Counted from the stretch's first letter, positions 1 to 13,205 are shown. The stretch: 64,000 bases of DNA from Piliocolobus tephrosceles (GCF_002776525.5 NC_045436.1:103124991-103188990); one strand, 5' to 3'. Numbers and translations: made by a program. Notes: a model not told the origin generated them from the letters alone.

Positions 1-1880
1 TTAATCTTCTTGTGACACAAACATGTAAACTTTGATATTGCCTATGCCTATTATACCTAAAATCTATTCAAGGTAAATCTGAAGTGGGAATTTAGAGATC
101 ATTATAGAGTGGTTTTGTCCTGCAGTTCAGCAAACATCAGCATTCAGAGTAGCAACTTTCCAACTTTGAGCAGTTATAGGACCAGCAACCATGATGAGGT
201 GAGTAGAATAGAGCTAGATGGGACCGGAAAAAAGAGAGAAGGGAATCAGAAGCCTATGGTTAAAGTAGAACAGGTTCCACAGCTTGATCTAGGCATTCCA
301 GAGAGAGAGCTGATGCAGATATGTAGGCCAGGCAGTCAAGACCAGCTGGGCAGTCAGGAGAGACTTGTGGTCTAAGATCAGAGAGCTAAGTAGATGAAAT
401 CCTAAGGGGCGTTTAAAGGTGTCAAAGATAAGGATGTTCTCATACTGCAATGCAGAATTCAAAAGCAGGCACTCTTGGACCAACACAGAGATAAGCAAAA
501 ATGGGAAGCCACTACCAACCTGAGGGCTAGGGGGTGGTTTACTGGGACCCAGGCAGTAATGGCCTGTGCAGCGGGAGCTAGAGTCACAGACACAGATAAG
601 ATACAGCTGCTTCTGGAGAAAAGGATGGGGAGAAATGGCCTAGATTATCCCCTCTGTCTCCTGGTGGTATCTCCCTCCTGTTGGCTGAGACCAGACCGAA
701 GGCAGCTGACGGACAAACCTGGGAAATATGGCCTAATAGAGTCCAGTCCTCTGAGAAAAAGAGCAACTAAAGAAAGGAGGAGGACAGCATCTGTGGGCCA
801 ATGTGTCCAGGGCTGGCACTTACCAGGGCTGGCATTCTTTCCTTATTCACAATTCTGAAATCCCTAAGTAAAACAGAAGTAACCAGGGAATGGAGCACAA
901 TTCCTCTGGAGAGAAGAAGACTTTAGATGTTAGAAGAGGTGCTCAGGGATCTCCCCTCATAAAGTTAAGTAAGCATTCCCCTAATAACTATCTAATTTCT
1001 TGAAGTATTTCATGATTTCTTGCCAAGAAATCACAGGTACTATACCAACCTGATAGTCTTGGCAGAAGCGTATTTCTCATTGGGATTTCCACTGAATGTG
1101 TGCACTTCCTTCCTTTTATATGTTGATGTCACTCTTTCAATTGTTGGTTGTAGGGCTACAGCCTTGTTGAGACAATGTTGGACTACATGTACATGAGGGT
1201 AGCGAAAGGATTCAGCCATCTGTTTTCTTTTAGGTTACTATAAATCTACTCTTCTGCTGCCATAGGAACGACCTTTATCACTCGGAAAGACCTTGTCACT
1301 TTCTTCTCACTCACCTCGTTTTTATTTCTTCCTTTTTTGTCTCTTCTTCACTTCTTACCCTCTTTTTTATCCAACAGTTATTCACATAAGCTTTGACTAT
1401 TTGTTAACAGTTTAGTATTTATTCACTTATTCTATAAATATTGACTGAGTCCACACTTTCTGTTCCACACTGACCTAGATGATGGCGATTCAGCATTGAA
1501 TTTTTAAACAATGAAAAAAAACAACAGGTCCCTGCTTTTATTGTTCTTGGTAGGTTTCCAATAGTTAATAGCAATTTTTATTGAATGGGAATCTTTGATA
1601 ACTTATCATCTCCTGAAGAAACAAAATCAACTCCTCCAAATATGAGTCGTCTACCTTACTTGATTATTTAACTTGTTTAGTGTATGATTTCCTGACTGTA
1701 GAATCTGAAATCCTGTGTCCCTTGAAATGTTAATCAGTTATAACTAAATTGCAGTGAGAATCTGCTAATCTTCAACCAGATGTGCATCAACTGCTTTGAA
1801 TCATAATTAACAAGTTATGCTTATCTACTTTTAGCTATGATTTTTAAACTATTATTTGACTGAATATAAAACAATGTCCT
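1..1880. other. Intronic sequence, no recognised gene
   Basis: The open frames at 109-375 and 475-858 overlap a GC-richer block (about 540-830) that looks like an old LTR or other repeat I cannot name. Nothing here resembles a MAPK10 exon. Confidence 0.4.
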
Positions 1881-2190
1881 GCTGGGCGCGGTGGCTCACG
1901 CCTGTAATCCCAGCACTTTGGGAGGCCAAGGCGGGCAGATCAGTTGAGATCAGGAGTCTGAGCCTTGCTAACATGGTGAAACCCCGTCTCTACTAAAAAT
2001 ATAAAAATTAGCCGCCTGTAGCACCAGCTACTGGGAAGGCTGAGGCAGGAGAATCTCTTGAACCCAGGAGACGGAGGTTGCGGTGAGCCGAGATCGCAGC
2101 ACTGCACTCCAGCCTGGGAAACAGTGAGACCGTTTTAAAATGAATGAATGAATGAATGAATAAATAAATAAACAAACAAACAAACAAAAA
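1881..2190 (+). mobile_element. Alu
   Basis: Head GCTGGGCGCGGTGGCTCA, both monomers, and the A-rich linker are present. A short deletion removes GGGCGTGGTGGC-type sequence after AAATTAGCC. The tail is a phased run of TGAA, TAAA and CAAA units (about 2140-2188). A short flanking repeat, GTCCT, lies on both sides. Confidence 0.9.
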
Positions 2191-5100
2191 AGTCCTGACC
2201 AAGCTGACCAAGTTCGGTAACCCAAATGCATAGATTATTACTGAACACCAAAGAATCCTAAAGTTGCTACACTAAACATAAAAGTGTACAATCTTTAAAC
2301 TATGAATTAAATATTTCTATTTACTGTAGCAACTAAATAAAAATATTTAATTTGTAGTTTGAAGATTTACATATAAATGTATTGGCCATCTGAAGCCTTC
2401 AAACATAATTCACATGATTGAAAATTATGGGAAGGAGTTACTCTCATTCTTTATTACCACTGACTTTTAATTCTCTCAAATACGTTTTCACTGTAAAAGC
2501 TAATATCATTTGATTATGAATATCCTGTGTTACTTGCTCTATTAAATCTACTCCATGAATGAGTTCTCGTTCGCATTGTTTCTACCTTTATTAACTGTGG
2601 TTTAGCCAGTTGTCTTTTACTGAATTCTCTTGAATCCATAACAAATTCCTGAAACAACATGATGAAGAATAGGCTTATAAATGTATTTGATTATAACTAG
2701 AAGAAATATACTTTGCTAGACTCAGTATATATGAACTTAGGAATGATAAAGAAAAATATGAGCTACAATGAATATGAATTTGATGCATCTAATGTTCAAA
2801 TAGTTCATCAGTAGATATCTACTGTTTGGAGATAAACCATTGAATAAAATATATGTAAGTTTGCTTCAAATATTTTATAATCCTTTTATTAAATTGGTTA
2901 GTCTGAGTGTAGCACTGTGAGTTAAACCTGAAGTATCTGGAAGAGATGATTTAAATGAGTTATAAATGCAAACAGCTCTCTGTACAGACTATATCTCCCA
3001 TTGGGAGGAAAGGGGATTAAAGTCTTTGTGAGTCACAGTTTCCTTTGATGAGTGATACCAAAAGGTTAGGGCATGTCCTCAAGACAATTTCTGAATAACT
3101 AATCCATTTGAAATTCTGAAACTACTGTTTCTGTTTCCTGATTTTCCCCACAGGATACAGTCATGTACTTAAAATAGTTAATAGGCATTATTTTTGTTTG
3201 CTGTCCTTTGGTTTGCCCGAGAAGAAAGTCAGTTTGCAAGTGAAGTTTATGATATAAAATTTAATAGCAACTCTCAAGTGGCAGAAAATACATATCAAAT
3301 ATTTCAATAAGCATAAAGTGCAACACTTGAGTTACTTAAGGATTTTTTGGTAGAAATTTGAAAATTTTTATTAAGAAGGAAAATCTCCATTTCACTAAAA
3401 TAATAAGAAAACTTTAAAAAAAAATTTCATGGGTAGAAAAAGCCTCTGTTGCTTTTTATTAATAGAAAAGATCCACAGTGCCTATCACGCTGAATATGAC
3501 CTTGGATTTTACTACTAGTTTGTTTCTTGATGCTATAGATGTGCGTGCACTTTTAGTAAGTTTCCCCATTTTTACTTCTTTAGATTTTTTTGGAACATGC
3601 TTATTACTTTGGATTTCAACTTGGAAAGCTTATAAACAAAACATATTACTATACTTGATAAGGCACATCCACTGAGTTTTCTCAGGAAAGACCTCTTTGG
3701 AGGTTTTCATAAAGGGCTTATTCTCAAAAAGATTTCTCAGGTTATTTCTAGCATTTTAGGAATATCAAACAAAAATTTTATCTAAGTTCCCCTAAATATT
3801 TTCACAAGTAAGACAAACTATATCCTAGAACGAGGAAAAGAATAATTAACAATGTGAGTAATTTCAAGTATCTGAAATGTTTAGCATGTTAGTGATTTTA
3901 TTTCCATAATATGTTATAGTATTTGTTGTATATTTTAAATTTGACAATCAGTCCAAGTATTTCCCAAGTGCCCATCACCAGTTTGGTCTATAATCTGTGT
4001 GCAGGTCACTGGTGACCTTTTGTTTCCTGGAGATAGAAAGACAAAGAGGTAACTGAGTGATGTTGTGCTATGAGACATCATGATTCTCTTTTCTCCATTC
4101 TAAAATTGCCATCATTTAAATTCTGTTTTTCAGACCAACTGTCCTTATGAATTCTTTTAAATATGATTTGTTCTACTCACATGGAGTTAATAAACTGGCT
4201 GAATTCCTCCCTCAGCTGTTCTCTCCATCTGTTCTGACACAAGGACTACCTCTTTGAGTCTTAGGATTTCTTTTTATTATTGCAGCATGTGTCATGCTGT
4301 GAAAAAGCTAGTGTGACCCATGGCAGGCTTAATTTGAGAAATAGTTTAGTACTATCTATCTGTCATAGAAGACTCTTTCAGTGTGGAGTTGAACTCTAAG
4401 TAGGTTTGTTAGACTCAGAATGTATATAAATTTAGAAATGAGGAGGAAGAAACATGAGCTACAATGGATATGAATTTGATGCACTCTAATTATGTGCTTA
4501 ATTATAGAAAGAGCAATTCATATTTTGTGGTTTTCATTTGCTTGGTGAAAGTTAAATCAATGTCTCTAATTCCATTTGTGGAATTCTAAATTTCCATCTG
4601 TTCATGCTGATGTATTTTTTCAGCAGCAAAATATGAGCAATTTACTAATTGCCTTCCAGGGAAAATATAGCTTCATTAGATTTTGCTTGCCCAGTGCCTC
4701 AGCTGCTTAACGTGAAGATATCGTTTGAATTTTTGAATTGCCTTCGGATTGTTTTGATGCCATGTATTATGTTGGTGGGAGCCTGTCAAAATGTTTGTTG
4801 TAGATAGAGTTAGCCACCTGCTTTTAGGAACCCCACTGCCTCTATGACTTATAATAGGAATATGTATTTCACTGAAACACTAATTCATTTGTCTCTAATT
4901 TTAGCAAGTTCTATTACTGAAGAGAAAGGTTCATCTTAATTTTAATTCATTGGGGTATTCAGAATCCACTGAATCCAAGATTCTCAGGTGTGAAAAGCTG
5001 GAATGGTTGAAATGTTCATTCTCAGGGGAGACATGTTTTTGTTGTCTAGTAGAATCCATGCTTTGGTTTTTGTTTTCATGTTTTATCTTGAGCACTTTAG

Positions 5101-6130
5101 ACCATGAGTGCTATTGCTATTAATCTTTTGAAGGGATCATTGAGAGAGAATACTTTATAAAAAGGGAGAAGGGAACAGAAATTATTTTTCTAGAACATCC
5201 CACACCTGTTGCTCTCTGAAAGGCCGAGTTATGGCTAATGTATTCTGTCAGGTTCTTCCAAACACTTGATTTTATTTCTTCTCTCCTAGGTGATATCTGA
5301 GATATTGTGAGATCCACCTATTTATCTCGAGGTGGTGGGCATTTGTGAGAGTGTATTTTATTTTCGTAATATGTTTCATCCTGGAAAAAAGAGGTTATCC
5401 AATGTGTCATCTGCCTAGGATGTAATCCATAAACTGTGGGAGAAAAAAGTGTATTTTTTCTTTTTTAGCGTTCCCTCTGCGAGATAAGCAAAGAAGTCAG
5501 GGTGGGAACTTATGAAATGTTCTGTCAACTAAAATTTACCAAATGTTATAGTAAGAGGAAGAATAAAAAAGAGAAAAGAATAGGAGTAGGTCAGAAGAGA
5601 GAATCTCTGTCAGACAGCTTTGCCTCGAGGTAAGTAGAGGCTACAAAACTGGTGAATCTCTAGGAAACATAACTCTTTTGGTAATTTGCATTCCTGCCTT
5701 GTTTGCCTACCTGTAATGTTGTTAAAACAATCAAACTAGACTTGAATTTTTGTCAGTCATCAAAGAATCTCCTCTTAACCACTGTGTATATATGTTCAGG
5801 GACAGCTCTAAGGCACTCCTCCTCATCCTCATATCATTGTGTTTTCAGTAAAGAGCTTTTATCAATAAAGAAAATGGTATGCTCTGCAGAGGTAATATTG
5901 TTTTCTGCAAGGCCGGGATATTAATTATAAAACATAAACTCTGTAATTTAAGGGTCACATCAGTTCTGTACCCAGCAGAATTATTTGGTGAGTAGCCCTG
6001 CTTAAGTTTCTAAAGGTTTACTTTAAGTAGTAGGTTTGCTATTTGACACATTTTTCTTTGCTCCTTTGCTCTCAAAATCAATGAGGTTTAATTGCATGAT
6101 GAACTTTTAAATACTATATTCTTCTTTAAG
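2191..6130. other. AT-rich intronic sequence with one diverged repeated segment
   Basis: No gene seen. Segments 2712-2793 and 4405-4490 are related to each other (see findings). Confidence 0.4.
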
Positions 6131-6154
6131 AAAAAAAAAAAAAAAAAAATACGC

Positions 6155-6420
6155 GCCAGGCACAGTGGCTCAAGCTTGTAATTAGATCCCTTGAACTCAG
6201 GAGTTTGCGACCAGCCTAGGCAACATGGCGAAATCCCGTCTCTACTGAAAATACAAAAATTAGCCAGGCATAGTGGCTTACACCAGCTACTTGGGAGGCT
6301 GTGGTGGGAGAATGGCTTAAACTTGGGAGGTGGAGTTTGCGGTGAACTGAGATTGCACCACTGCACTCCAGCCTAAGCGACAGAGGAAGACTCTGTCTCA
6401 AACAACAGCAACAACAACGG
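6155..6420 (+). mobile_element. Alu with left-arm deletion
   Basis: Head GCCAGGCACAGTGGCTCA, then CTTGTAAT joins directly to TAGATCCCTTGAACTC, so about 30 bp around the CCCAGCACTTTGGGAGG block are missing. The right arm ends CTCTGTCTCAAACAACAGC. A run of 19 A (6131-6149) lies directly upstream of the head. Confidence 0.85.
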
Positions 6421-8869
6421 CCAAGTATACACGTACTCATCCTCCACGATTCAACATAACAAATATTCATAGCACCCCTATGAATGCTGACACTGTACCA
6501 GATCTAGAGATGCACACAGCAGGGCATTTCTCTGCCCTTAGGAGCTCACTACCTAGCACTGAGCTTTCTTATGACCCCTAAGCGTTCCTTGGAGAAACTT
6601 CTGGGGGCTTTTGAAAAAATCCCCAAATTTTCTACCTATAATTATGTATTTGCATCTTTCTGAACATCCAGCTCACAGGCTTTTTCAGATCTTTGGAGTT
6701 CCTTTTACTCCAAATTTAATTCTTAAAATTTTGAAAATCATGAATCCAGTAAAGAAAGTTTTCAGTGGGTGGGGGGAGGGGACAGCAAAAGTGCTGATGA
6801 TTTACTCTTAGACTAGATTGTCATTTATAGACATATCAAAAAGATTTAATACACTTTTTAGGAAATAATTTATTCTCTTCGGGTAATTTTAAAATTTGTT
6901 TTAAAATTTTCTTTCATCTGTAAAGGTCCTACTTTTTTAAGGAAAGTGGTGGAGGCAGAAGTAACTGATAAATATAAAATATTATGCTTTCAATTTTTAT
7001 TATTGTGATATAAAAAACTATTAACATTATAAAAACAGTTTCTTGTGGTCCCAGACAACTTTAAAATGGTATTTTTTTTCAAGAAATATAAATTAACAGC
7101 AACTGTCTACTCTTCAAGTAGCTAGTTCTTTTCTCATGCTGTGAGGCTTTCAGGGGTTCAGTTGACACGTGGCTTATAGCTTTAGCATTGCATTATTCTT
7201 CAGTGAATAATACAGATTTCATAAGAATGACAGACCCAGCTTTCCTCATACTTTGTTTCCACTTTGTTTTTCCAAGGACTCACTTCCTTTGCAATATTTG
7301 TTTTCCTTTGCCAATTGTGTCTCCAAAGATTTTTGTTTGTTTCTTTGTCCATTATCTAAGAAGGTGGTTATGTTGTGCATTGCAACTAAAAGGTGAGACG
7401 AACAAATGAACAACAAAAACACAAAAAAATTAACCAAATATCTTGTTTGAGAGTCATGCTTAGAGTTGGTGATGCTATCAATATTAGCAAGTAAACTAAG
7501 AAGTTTGACAGTCTAGGAGACAAAGGAAAATAATCAGAAAGTATAATTATTAATGATGCTGAAAATGAATATGAGTGGTGATGTGAACACAGCTTTAAAT
7601 GTTGTAGTATGTTTATGCTGACATTTTAAAGTCTCTAAATGAAAACTATAGACATGAAGTCAGAATATCATCACAACTCTACATAGACCACAAGTCTGGA
7701 AGTTGAAGAGTTGCAAAAAGAACCAGAAAAAGGATAGGCAGAAACTATTCTTGGGTGCTAAATCATGATAACCTTCAGATTCAGGGAAAAGGCTGAATCT
7801 CAACATTTTCTTCCCAAGTGTAGATCCATGGCTTAGGCCCTAGGGCATTCGTTATATGTGAGGAGAACGTAGAATAGATGAGACAGAATATTGAAAAGGT
7901 TACACTCCCTTTTAACAAGTATATTAAAAGTTTATGGTCTTTCCCAGAGTATGTGCTATAATAAAATTATTATGTCCCTTTCTAATGGCAGGGCGATTAT
8001 AAGAGTGATAAAAACCACTGCCATAACTTGCTGCAGGTTTCATATGAGACTCAGAGGATTGTTTGTAGAATAATGGCCCACAATATCTTGTGAAAGAGAA
8101 TAGAATGTATTGATTGTAAAAAAAAATATATATGTTTAGTCGACAACCAAAAGATGCTCCCCGCAGTTTCTAATTCCAGGGAGAATCTGATTTCTATCTT
8201 TAGGTGCGTTTTGAGAGCTGAATTCCTCTTATGTTCCTCTGTAAAAAGTGAGAGATAATTGGCTAATTAGCTAATTAGCTAAGCCTCAAGCACTTTTTCT
8301 GAAAATTTCTTACCTAAGATGTGTGTTGTTTTGGACTAAGTTAGCGTTAAGAACTTTTGGTGACTTTCTTTCATGATATATATGCCAGAATGCTGTTTTC
8401 ATAGTACAGCAATCTGTTACTACTTTTTTACCTGAGCTAGGCCTGCTCATGCTTCTTGCACCATTCCTGTTTAATCATGAACAATAGTTTATTCCTAGCC
8501 AGAATTCTTACATGCATAGTCACAGGTAGATTTTCTTAAGTAATGAATAGCTCCCCCAAGAATGGAAGGCTAAGCTTAAATCCAAGCAAAAAACTTGGCT
8601 TGCAATTATTAATTTAAAATATGGCCTTACGTAATCTAGCTTTCCCAAAGCAAAGGGCTGTGGACAGACAATGGGAGAGGACCAAGAATTATAGACTGTG
8701 GAGACCAAGGTCATGGCACTGGGAGACAGTAGAGCACAATGGAAATCTCTGTGGGTCAACAATTAGAGGACATGGACTCAAGCTCTCATCATACCTTGGA
8801 CAGGTCCACCACATTCATTCACTTAAACTTTTGTTAAGCTTCAAGTGTATGCTGCCATTGAGGATTCAC
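6421..8869. other. Intronic sequence, nothing recognised
   Basis: Short open frames only. A TAATTAGC-rich palindromic patch lies at 8258-8285. Confidence 0.4.
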
Positions 8870-9480
8870 TAATTCTAATAATAAAAAGACGTAGTTCCTG
8901 TTATTTAATAGTTTGTAGTAGAGTTGATAGATAAGTAAATAAGATATTATAACCATAGTACTAGTGCCATAGAAACACAAAGGAATAAGGTATAACTCAT
9001 TCTATAGCAAACATAGGAGGTTTTCAGGAGGAAGAAAAGTCTCAGATGGGACCAAAAGGATAGGCAAGAGTTAGCCAAGTGAAATGGAGGTGGAAGAGTA
9101 GAATCTGGTAGACAAAAGAAGTAGCCTGGTCAATGGCCAGGAGAGAAGACGAATCAGGACACACCTGGGGAACTATGAGTTAATTCATTGTGAGCAGAGA
9201 AGGGAGTGGTGAGAAATGCAGCTGGAAATGGAAGCAGGGCCCTGATCAGGAAACACCCTTTAAGTCATCCCAGAGGGTGTGCAAACTGCAGGCTTGGGGG
9301 AACGGCTGTAGGGATTTTAATCAGGGTGTAACATAATGGGATTCATGTTTTAGGTAGATCATTCTTTCTACTGATGAAGTGATGATACAGTTGAAAGATT
9401 ATTTAGGAAGCTAGCGAAGTAGTTGAGATAAAAGACGACAAAATGGACTTCAATGACAATGGAGATGAAGAAAGAATGAC
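8870..9480 (-). mobile_element. L2 fragment, minus strand
   Basis: Shows diverged antisense L2 wording (ATAAGTAAATAAGATATTAT, GATTCATGTTTTAGGTAGAT, AGATCATTCTTTCTACTGAT) like other L2 copies in the window. Confidence 0.45.
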
Positions 9481-10726
9481 ATTCAGAGATGGTGGCATAA
9501 TTGTATCACTAATCTTTACCCATGAAATGTCCTGTCTAATAATATTTTAAAGGAAAAAAATATGTGAAAGTACCCAATTAACTTTGAAAACATAGGATGT
9601 TATTAAAGAGGGTTTTCCTAAAGCTTATGGAGGTAATTGAACTATTGTAAACCAAACAGTTTTAGTCTATATGACATAAGAAAAATGGAAATGTTATCAG
9701 TTCCTATCATGTTAACACAAAAGCTCAGTTGGACTTGTTTTCTTTTAAAATTACTCCTTAGAGTAATTACTTAATGAAAAGGCAAACTCTGTTTTAAGAA
9801 AATCCACCATGAGATGTATTTATTAAATACATTAAAAAGTATTATTTAATAATGTACATAATACATTAAAAAGTAGGAGCATTGGTAATACATTAAAAAG
9901 GAGCAATGGTAATGTCTTATATTAGAATATAGTTCTTTATGATTGTGTTTGTTTCTCAACCTTTTTTGTTCCCCAACATACTTGAGAGACAGTCATCAAC
10001 TCATTAACATCATAAACTTATCAATCTATATTAAAGCAATGATTCCTGATGTGGGGTATGGCAGATTCTTGTGGGCATGTTAATTACTTGGAAATAAATC
10101 CTCACTCTCAGGTGATTCTGTTCCCCATCTCCCTCTCCTCAGAGTACCCTTTCCCCACCACACATACCTTAGAACTTACTGCTCTTGGCGCAACTGGAAG
10201 ATAAAGAATTTGTCTCATTCGTTACCTCATCTATGTTAACTATGGGTTCCTAGAACACAGTGGGTTCTCAGAAATATTAGAAGAATTAATACAATGTTTC
10301 AATAATTCTCACACTGACTACTTTATTAACCTTTCAACCCATGCTCCTTTTATTCATTGCCCCAGCCAAAAGAACCCCTATCACTACCTCCAGGAGTTAG
10401 TACGTTTTAAATAATTTTAAAATGATTTTACACAGACCCACAATTAAAGCCCTACATTCTCAACTGATACTCATTTCATTATGTCACAGTATCCTTTACA
10501 AAGTCCACTTTTCTTCATAAAGGTGGTATTAATAATTTATGTATTTAGAAAATTTAGAATTAAAATGAATTTACAATAATAATATTTGCCACTTTCTTTC
10601 TGATAAACATCTCATATGTAAATGTGGTACACAAATGCTTTCTTGTATAATGTGGCAAATGTATTGAATCCATGTAGGTAGAAGGGACAGTTTTTACTAG
10701 ATTAGCAGAAGTCTTTATGCTTGATT
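9481..10726. other. Intronic sequence, nothing recognised but a short local repeat
   Basis: Contains the ATACATTAAAAAG triplet at 9827-9912. A weak MER5-like patch lies near 10040-10130. Confidence 0.35.
9827..9912 (+). repeat. Three copies of ATACATTAAAAAG
   Basis: The 13-mer occurs at 9827, 9861 and 9888. A second word, GGAGCA(T)TGGTAAT, follows two of them. Confidence 0.85.
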
Positions 10727-10739
10727 GAAAGACTTCATT

Positions 10740-11031
10740 GGCCGGGTACGGTGGCTCACACCTGTAATCCCAGCACTTTGGGAAGCTGAAGTGAGTGGAT
10801 CACCTGAGGTCAGAAGTTCGAGACCAGCCTGGCCAACATGGTGAAACCCCGTCCCTATTAAAAATACAAAAATTAGCTGGATGTGGTGGCTGTCATCCCA
10901 GCTACTTGGGAGGCTGAGGCACCAGAATCACTTGAACCAGGGGAGTGGAAGTTGCAGTGAGTGGAGATCAGGCCACTGCACTCCAGCCTGGGCAACAGAG
11001 TGAGACTTGGTCTCAAAAAAAGAAAAAAAAA
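10740..11031 (+). mobile_element. Full-length Alu with 13-bp target site duplication
   Basis: Head GGCCGGGTACGGTGGCTCA, full dimer, and an A/G tail. GAAAGACTTCATT flanks it exactly at 10727-10739 and 11032-11044. Confidence 0.95.
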
Positions 11032-11044
11032 GAAAGACTTCATT

Positions 11045-11984
11045 AACCTAGAAACTTTATGTCATGTTCTAAACTTTTTCACAGAGATTAGTGGTAGGAA
11101 GGAGAAAAATAAAGATTTGTAACAAAAAGTATGTATATTTTAAAAGTCATAAACACTTTGGAATTGAAAAAAATTATTAAATTTCAACCTAAAATATAAT
11201 ATTATCCCTCTAACATTAGTGAAGTATACTCAGATCAATTTTCCTTAATAATGTTTCTAATTCTGTAGCTATGTTTCTTCGTTCACTGTGGATTTGTATC
11301 CTGGGGCTATTCATTGATGCTAACTGGAAGAGTGTGGTTTTCTGTGGTTAATGTCTCCAGGATGACTCCTTATTGATTCGTGTTACTGATGTAGAAGGGC
11401 TGAAGATCCTTTTTCCCTTGTTCATTTGCTTTTATTTTGTGACTGTAGGGCAGAAGTGCAAATGACATGTGGCTTTAATAGACTAACTCAGCAATATCTG
11501 TGTTCAATGTGTTTATTTTTCACCTAGAACTATTTTCTAGTTCATTTTGAGCTCATATTTGTCCTACGGAATATCCTTGGGGCTAATGTGATCTTTTGCC
11601 TATGAAAAGAAAGGCTTGCAACAAAAGCTGTTGCTTCTCAGAATTTTAAGTTAACTCATTTTCTTTAGAACCTTCCATATGCCATTATCATATTATGCAT
11701 TATGCTGCAATGATTCATTTTTATGTCTATCTTCCACAACTCTGCTGCTGTAAAGTTCCTTGTGAGCAGAAATTCAGTTGTATCTACCGAGTGCAGAGAA
11801 AACAGTGAGAGTAGTGGCAGGTGCATAGTGTATGGTCAGTAAATGCCATTTGAATTGAACTCAACTGTACTGTGCTGTGCACTTCTCCAGTGTTTATAAA
11901 ACCCTTTCTGATATCCAATCTTACTTAAGCCTCAAAAAACTCTAGAAAATGATGACTATCGTCAACAACCCTTAACTGAACTTA
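11045..11984. other. Intronic sequence, nothing clear
   Basis: A weak L2-3'-end-like patch at about 11730-11860. No gene. Confidence 0.35.
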
Positions 11985-12744
11985 CCTTCTAAATATCCCC
12001 TGACTCAGACCGCTTCTCATCCCTTCATCTACGCAAACATCATTTCTACCCTGGACCATGTAATAATCTGGGACTTATCTCTCAGCACCATTCTTGCCCC
12101 TTGTGGTCCATTCTGCAGAATGCCTAGAATTTTCCTTTTAAAATGTGAAACAGGTAACGTTCATATAATTCCTCAGCTAACACCTTCCAATGGCTTCTTA
12201 TCATATTTATAATAAAACTCAAAGTACTTATCATGGCTTGCAAGGCCCTACCACAATGTTTCAAATTTTATCATAACCCATAGTAACAAGGGTGTTTTAT
12301 GTTGCAACCCAGCATGCATGTACAAGTGCACATGTGTGCACGCACACACATACATACAAAAGAAAAACCATACACTGATATTTTCTATCTCACTTTACTC
12401 TTCTTGGTTACATTAAATGGTGCTGGTGATGACCCACCAATTTGTTTTCATGACTGCAGTTTGGAAAACATTGCTCTACTTAGTCTGACTTCTGCCTACT
12501 TTTCTGATGTCACCTTTAGGCTTCCCTTTTCCACTCTGCTCCAGTATATGGCATCCTTGCAGTTTCCTTACCACACTGAGCAAGCTTCCCATTTAGGGTC
12601 TTTGTATTGTATTTCCTCCTACCGGGTACATTCTTCCTCCAGGTATTCACACTGCTGCCTCCTTTCCTTCATTCAAATCTCTGCTCAGATGTTACCTTCT
12701 CAAAGAAACCTCTTATGACTATCCTATCTAGAATAGTACTCTTT
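11985..12744 (+). mobile_element. L2, part upstream of the 28S retrocopy
   Basis: Phrases such as CTTCCAATGGCTTCTTATCA, GGCTTGCAAGGCCCTACCAC, CAGATGTTACCTTCTCAAAG and CTATCCTATCTAGAATAGTA are L2 3' region. The ORF seen at 12299-12718 is decayed L2, not a gene. Confidence 0.7.
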
Positions 12745-12899
12745 GGCCTCCCCCTTGCCCGTCATGCAGCACACATTCGTGGGTAACCTGGCAGTAAAGC
12801 ATAAGTAGACAACCTGCTTCTGGGTTGGGGTTTCATACGCAGCAGAGCGGCTCCCTTGCTGTGTTCTATTGAAAGTCAGTCCTCGACACAAGGGTTTGT
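12745..12899 (+). pseudogene. Retrocopy of the 3' end of 28S rRNA
   Basis: About 155 bp match the end of the large-subunit rRNA. Recognisable blocks include GCCCGTCA, CATTCGTGGG, AACCTGGC, ACCTGCTTCTGGGT, GGGGTTTC, CTATTGAAAGTCAG and CCTCGACACAAGGGTTTGT, which is the mature 28S 3' end. Many differences from the rRNA I know are C-to-T or G-to-A at CpG, as expected of an old neutral copy. An A-rich tail (about 12900-12980) follows directly. The target site duplication is TAGAATAGTACTCT at 12729-12742 against TAGAATAGTATACTCT at 12981-12996. It sits inside an L2 that resumes afterwards, so it was inserted by L1-type retrotransposition. It has no rRNA function. Confidence 0.88.
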
Positions 12900-12980
12900 A
12901 AAAGTAATACTAACAATAATTTTAAAAGTAAAACAAAAACAAAAAAAGAAGTTAAAAAAACTAAAAAGAAAAGAAAAAAA

Positions 12981-13205
12981 TAGAATAGTATACTCTGTTA
13001 CACTCTAGCCTCTTAATCTTTTTTTTCTATGTGTTACTGTTTGACATTATATATCTCTTTTTATTATCTGTCTCATCAAGTAGAATTTAAGATGCATAAA
13101 GAGAGAGACAGTGACTCTTTGGGGCACTGCTCTATCCCAACGACCTAGAACACTGTCCAGCCCTTAGTAGTCATATAATCAATATTTGCTGAATGAATGT
13201 ATCTG
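12981..13205 (+). mobile_element. L2, 3' end after the 28S retrocopy
   Basis: Resumes L2 (ACTCTAGCCTCTTAATC) and ends with CCTAGAACACTGTCCAGCCC and AATATTTGCTGAATGAATG, the usual L2 terminus. Confidence 0.7.

Noticed and set aside
12299..12718. 139-codon frame
   Set aside because: Decayed L2 sequence.
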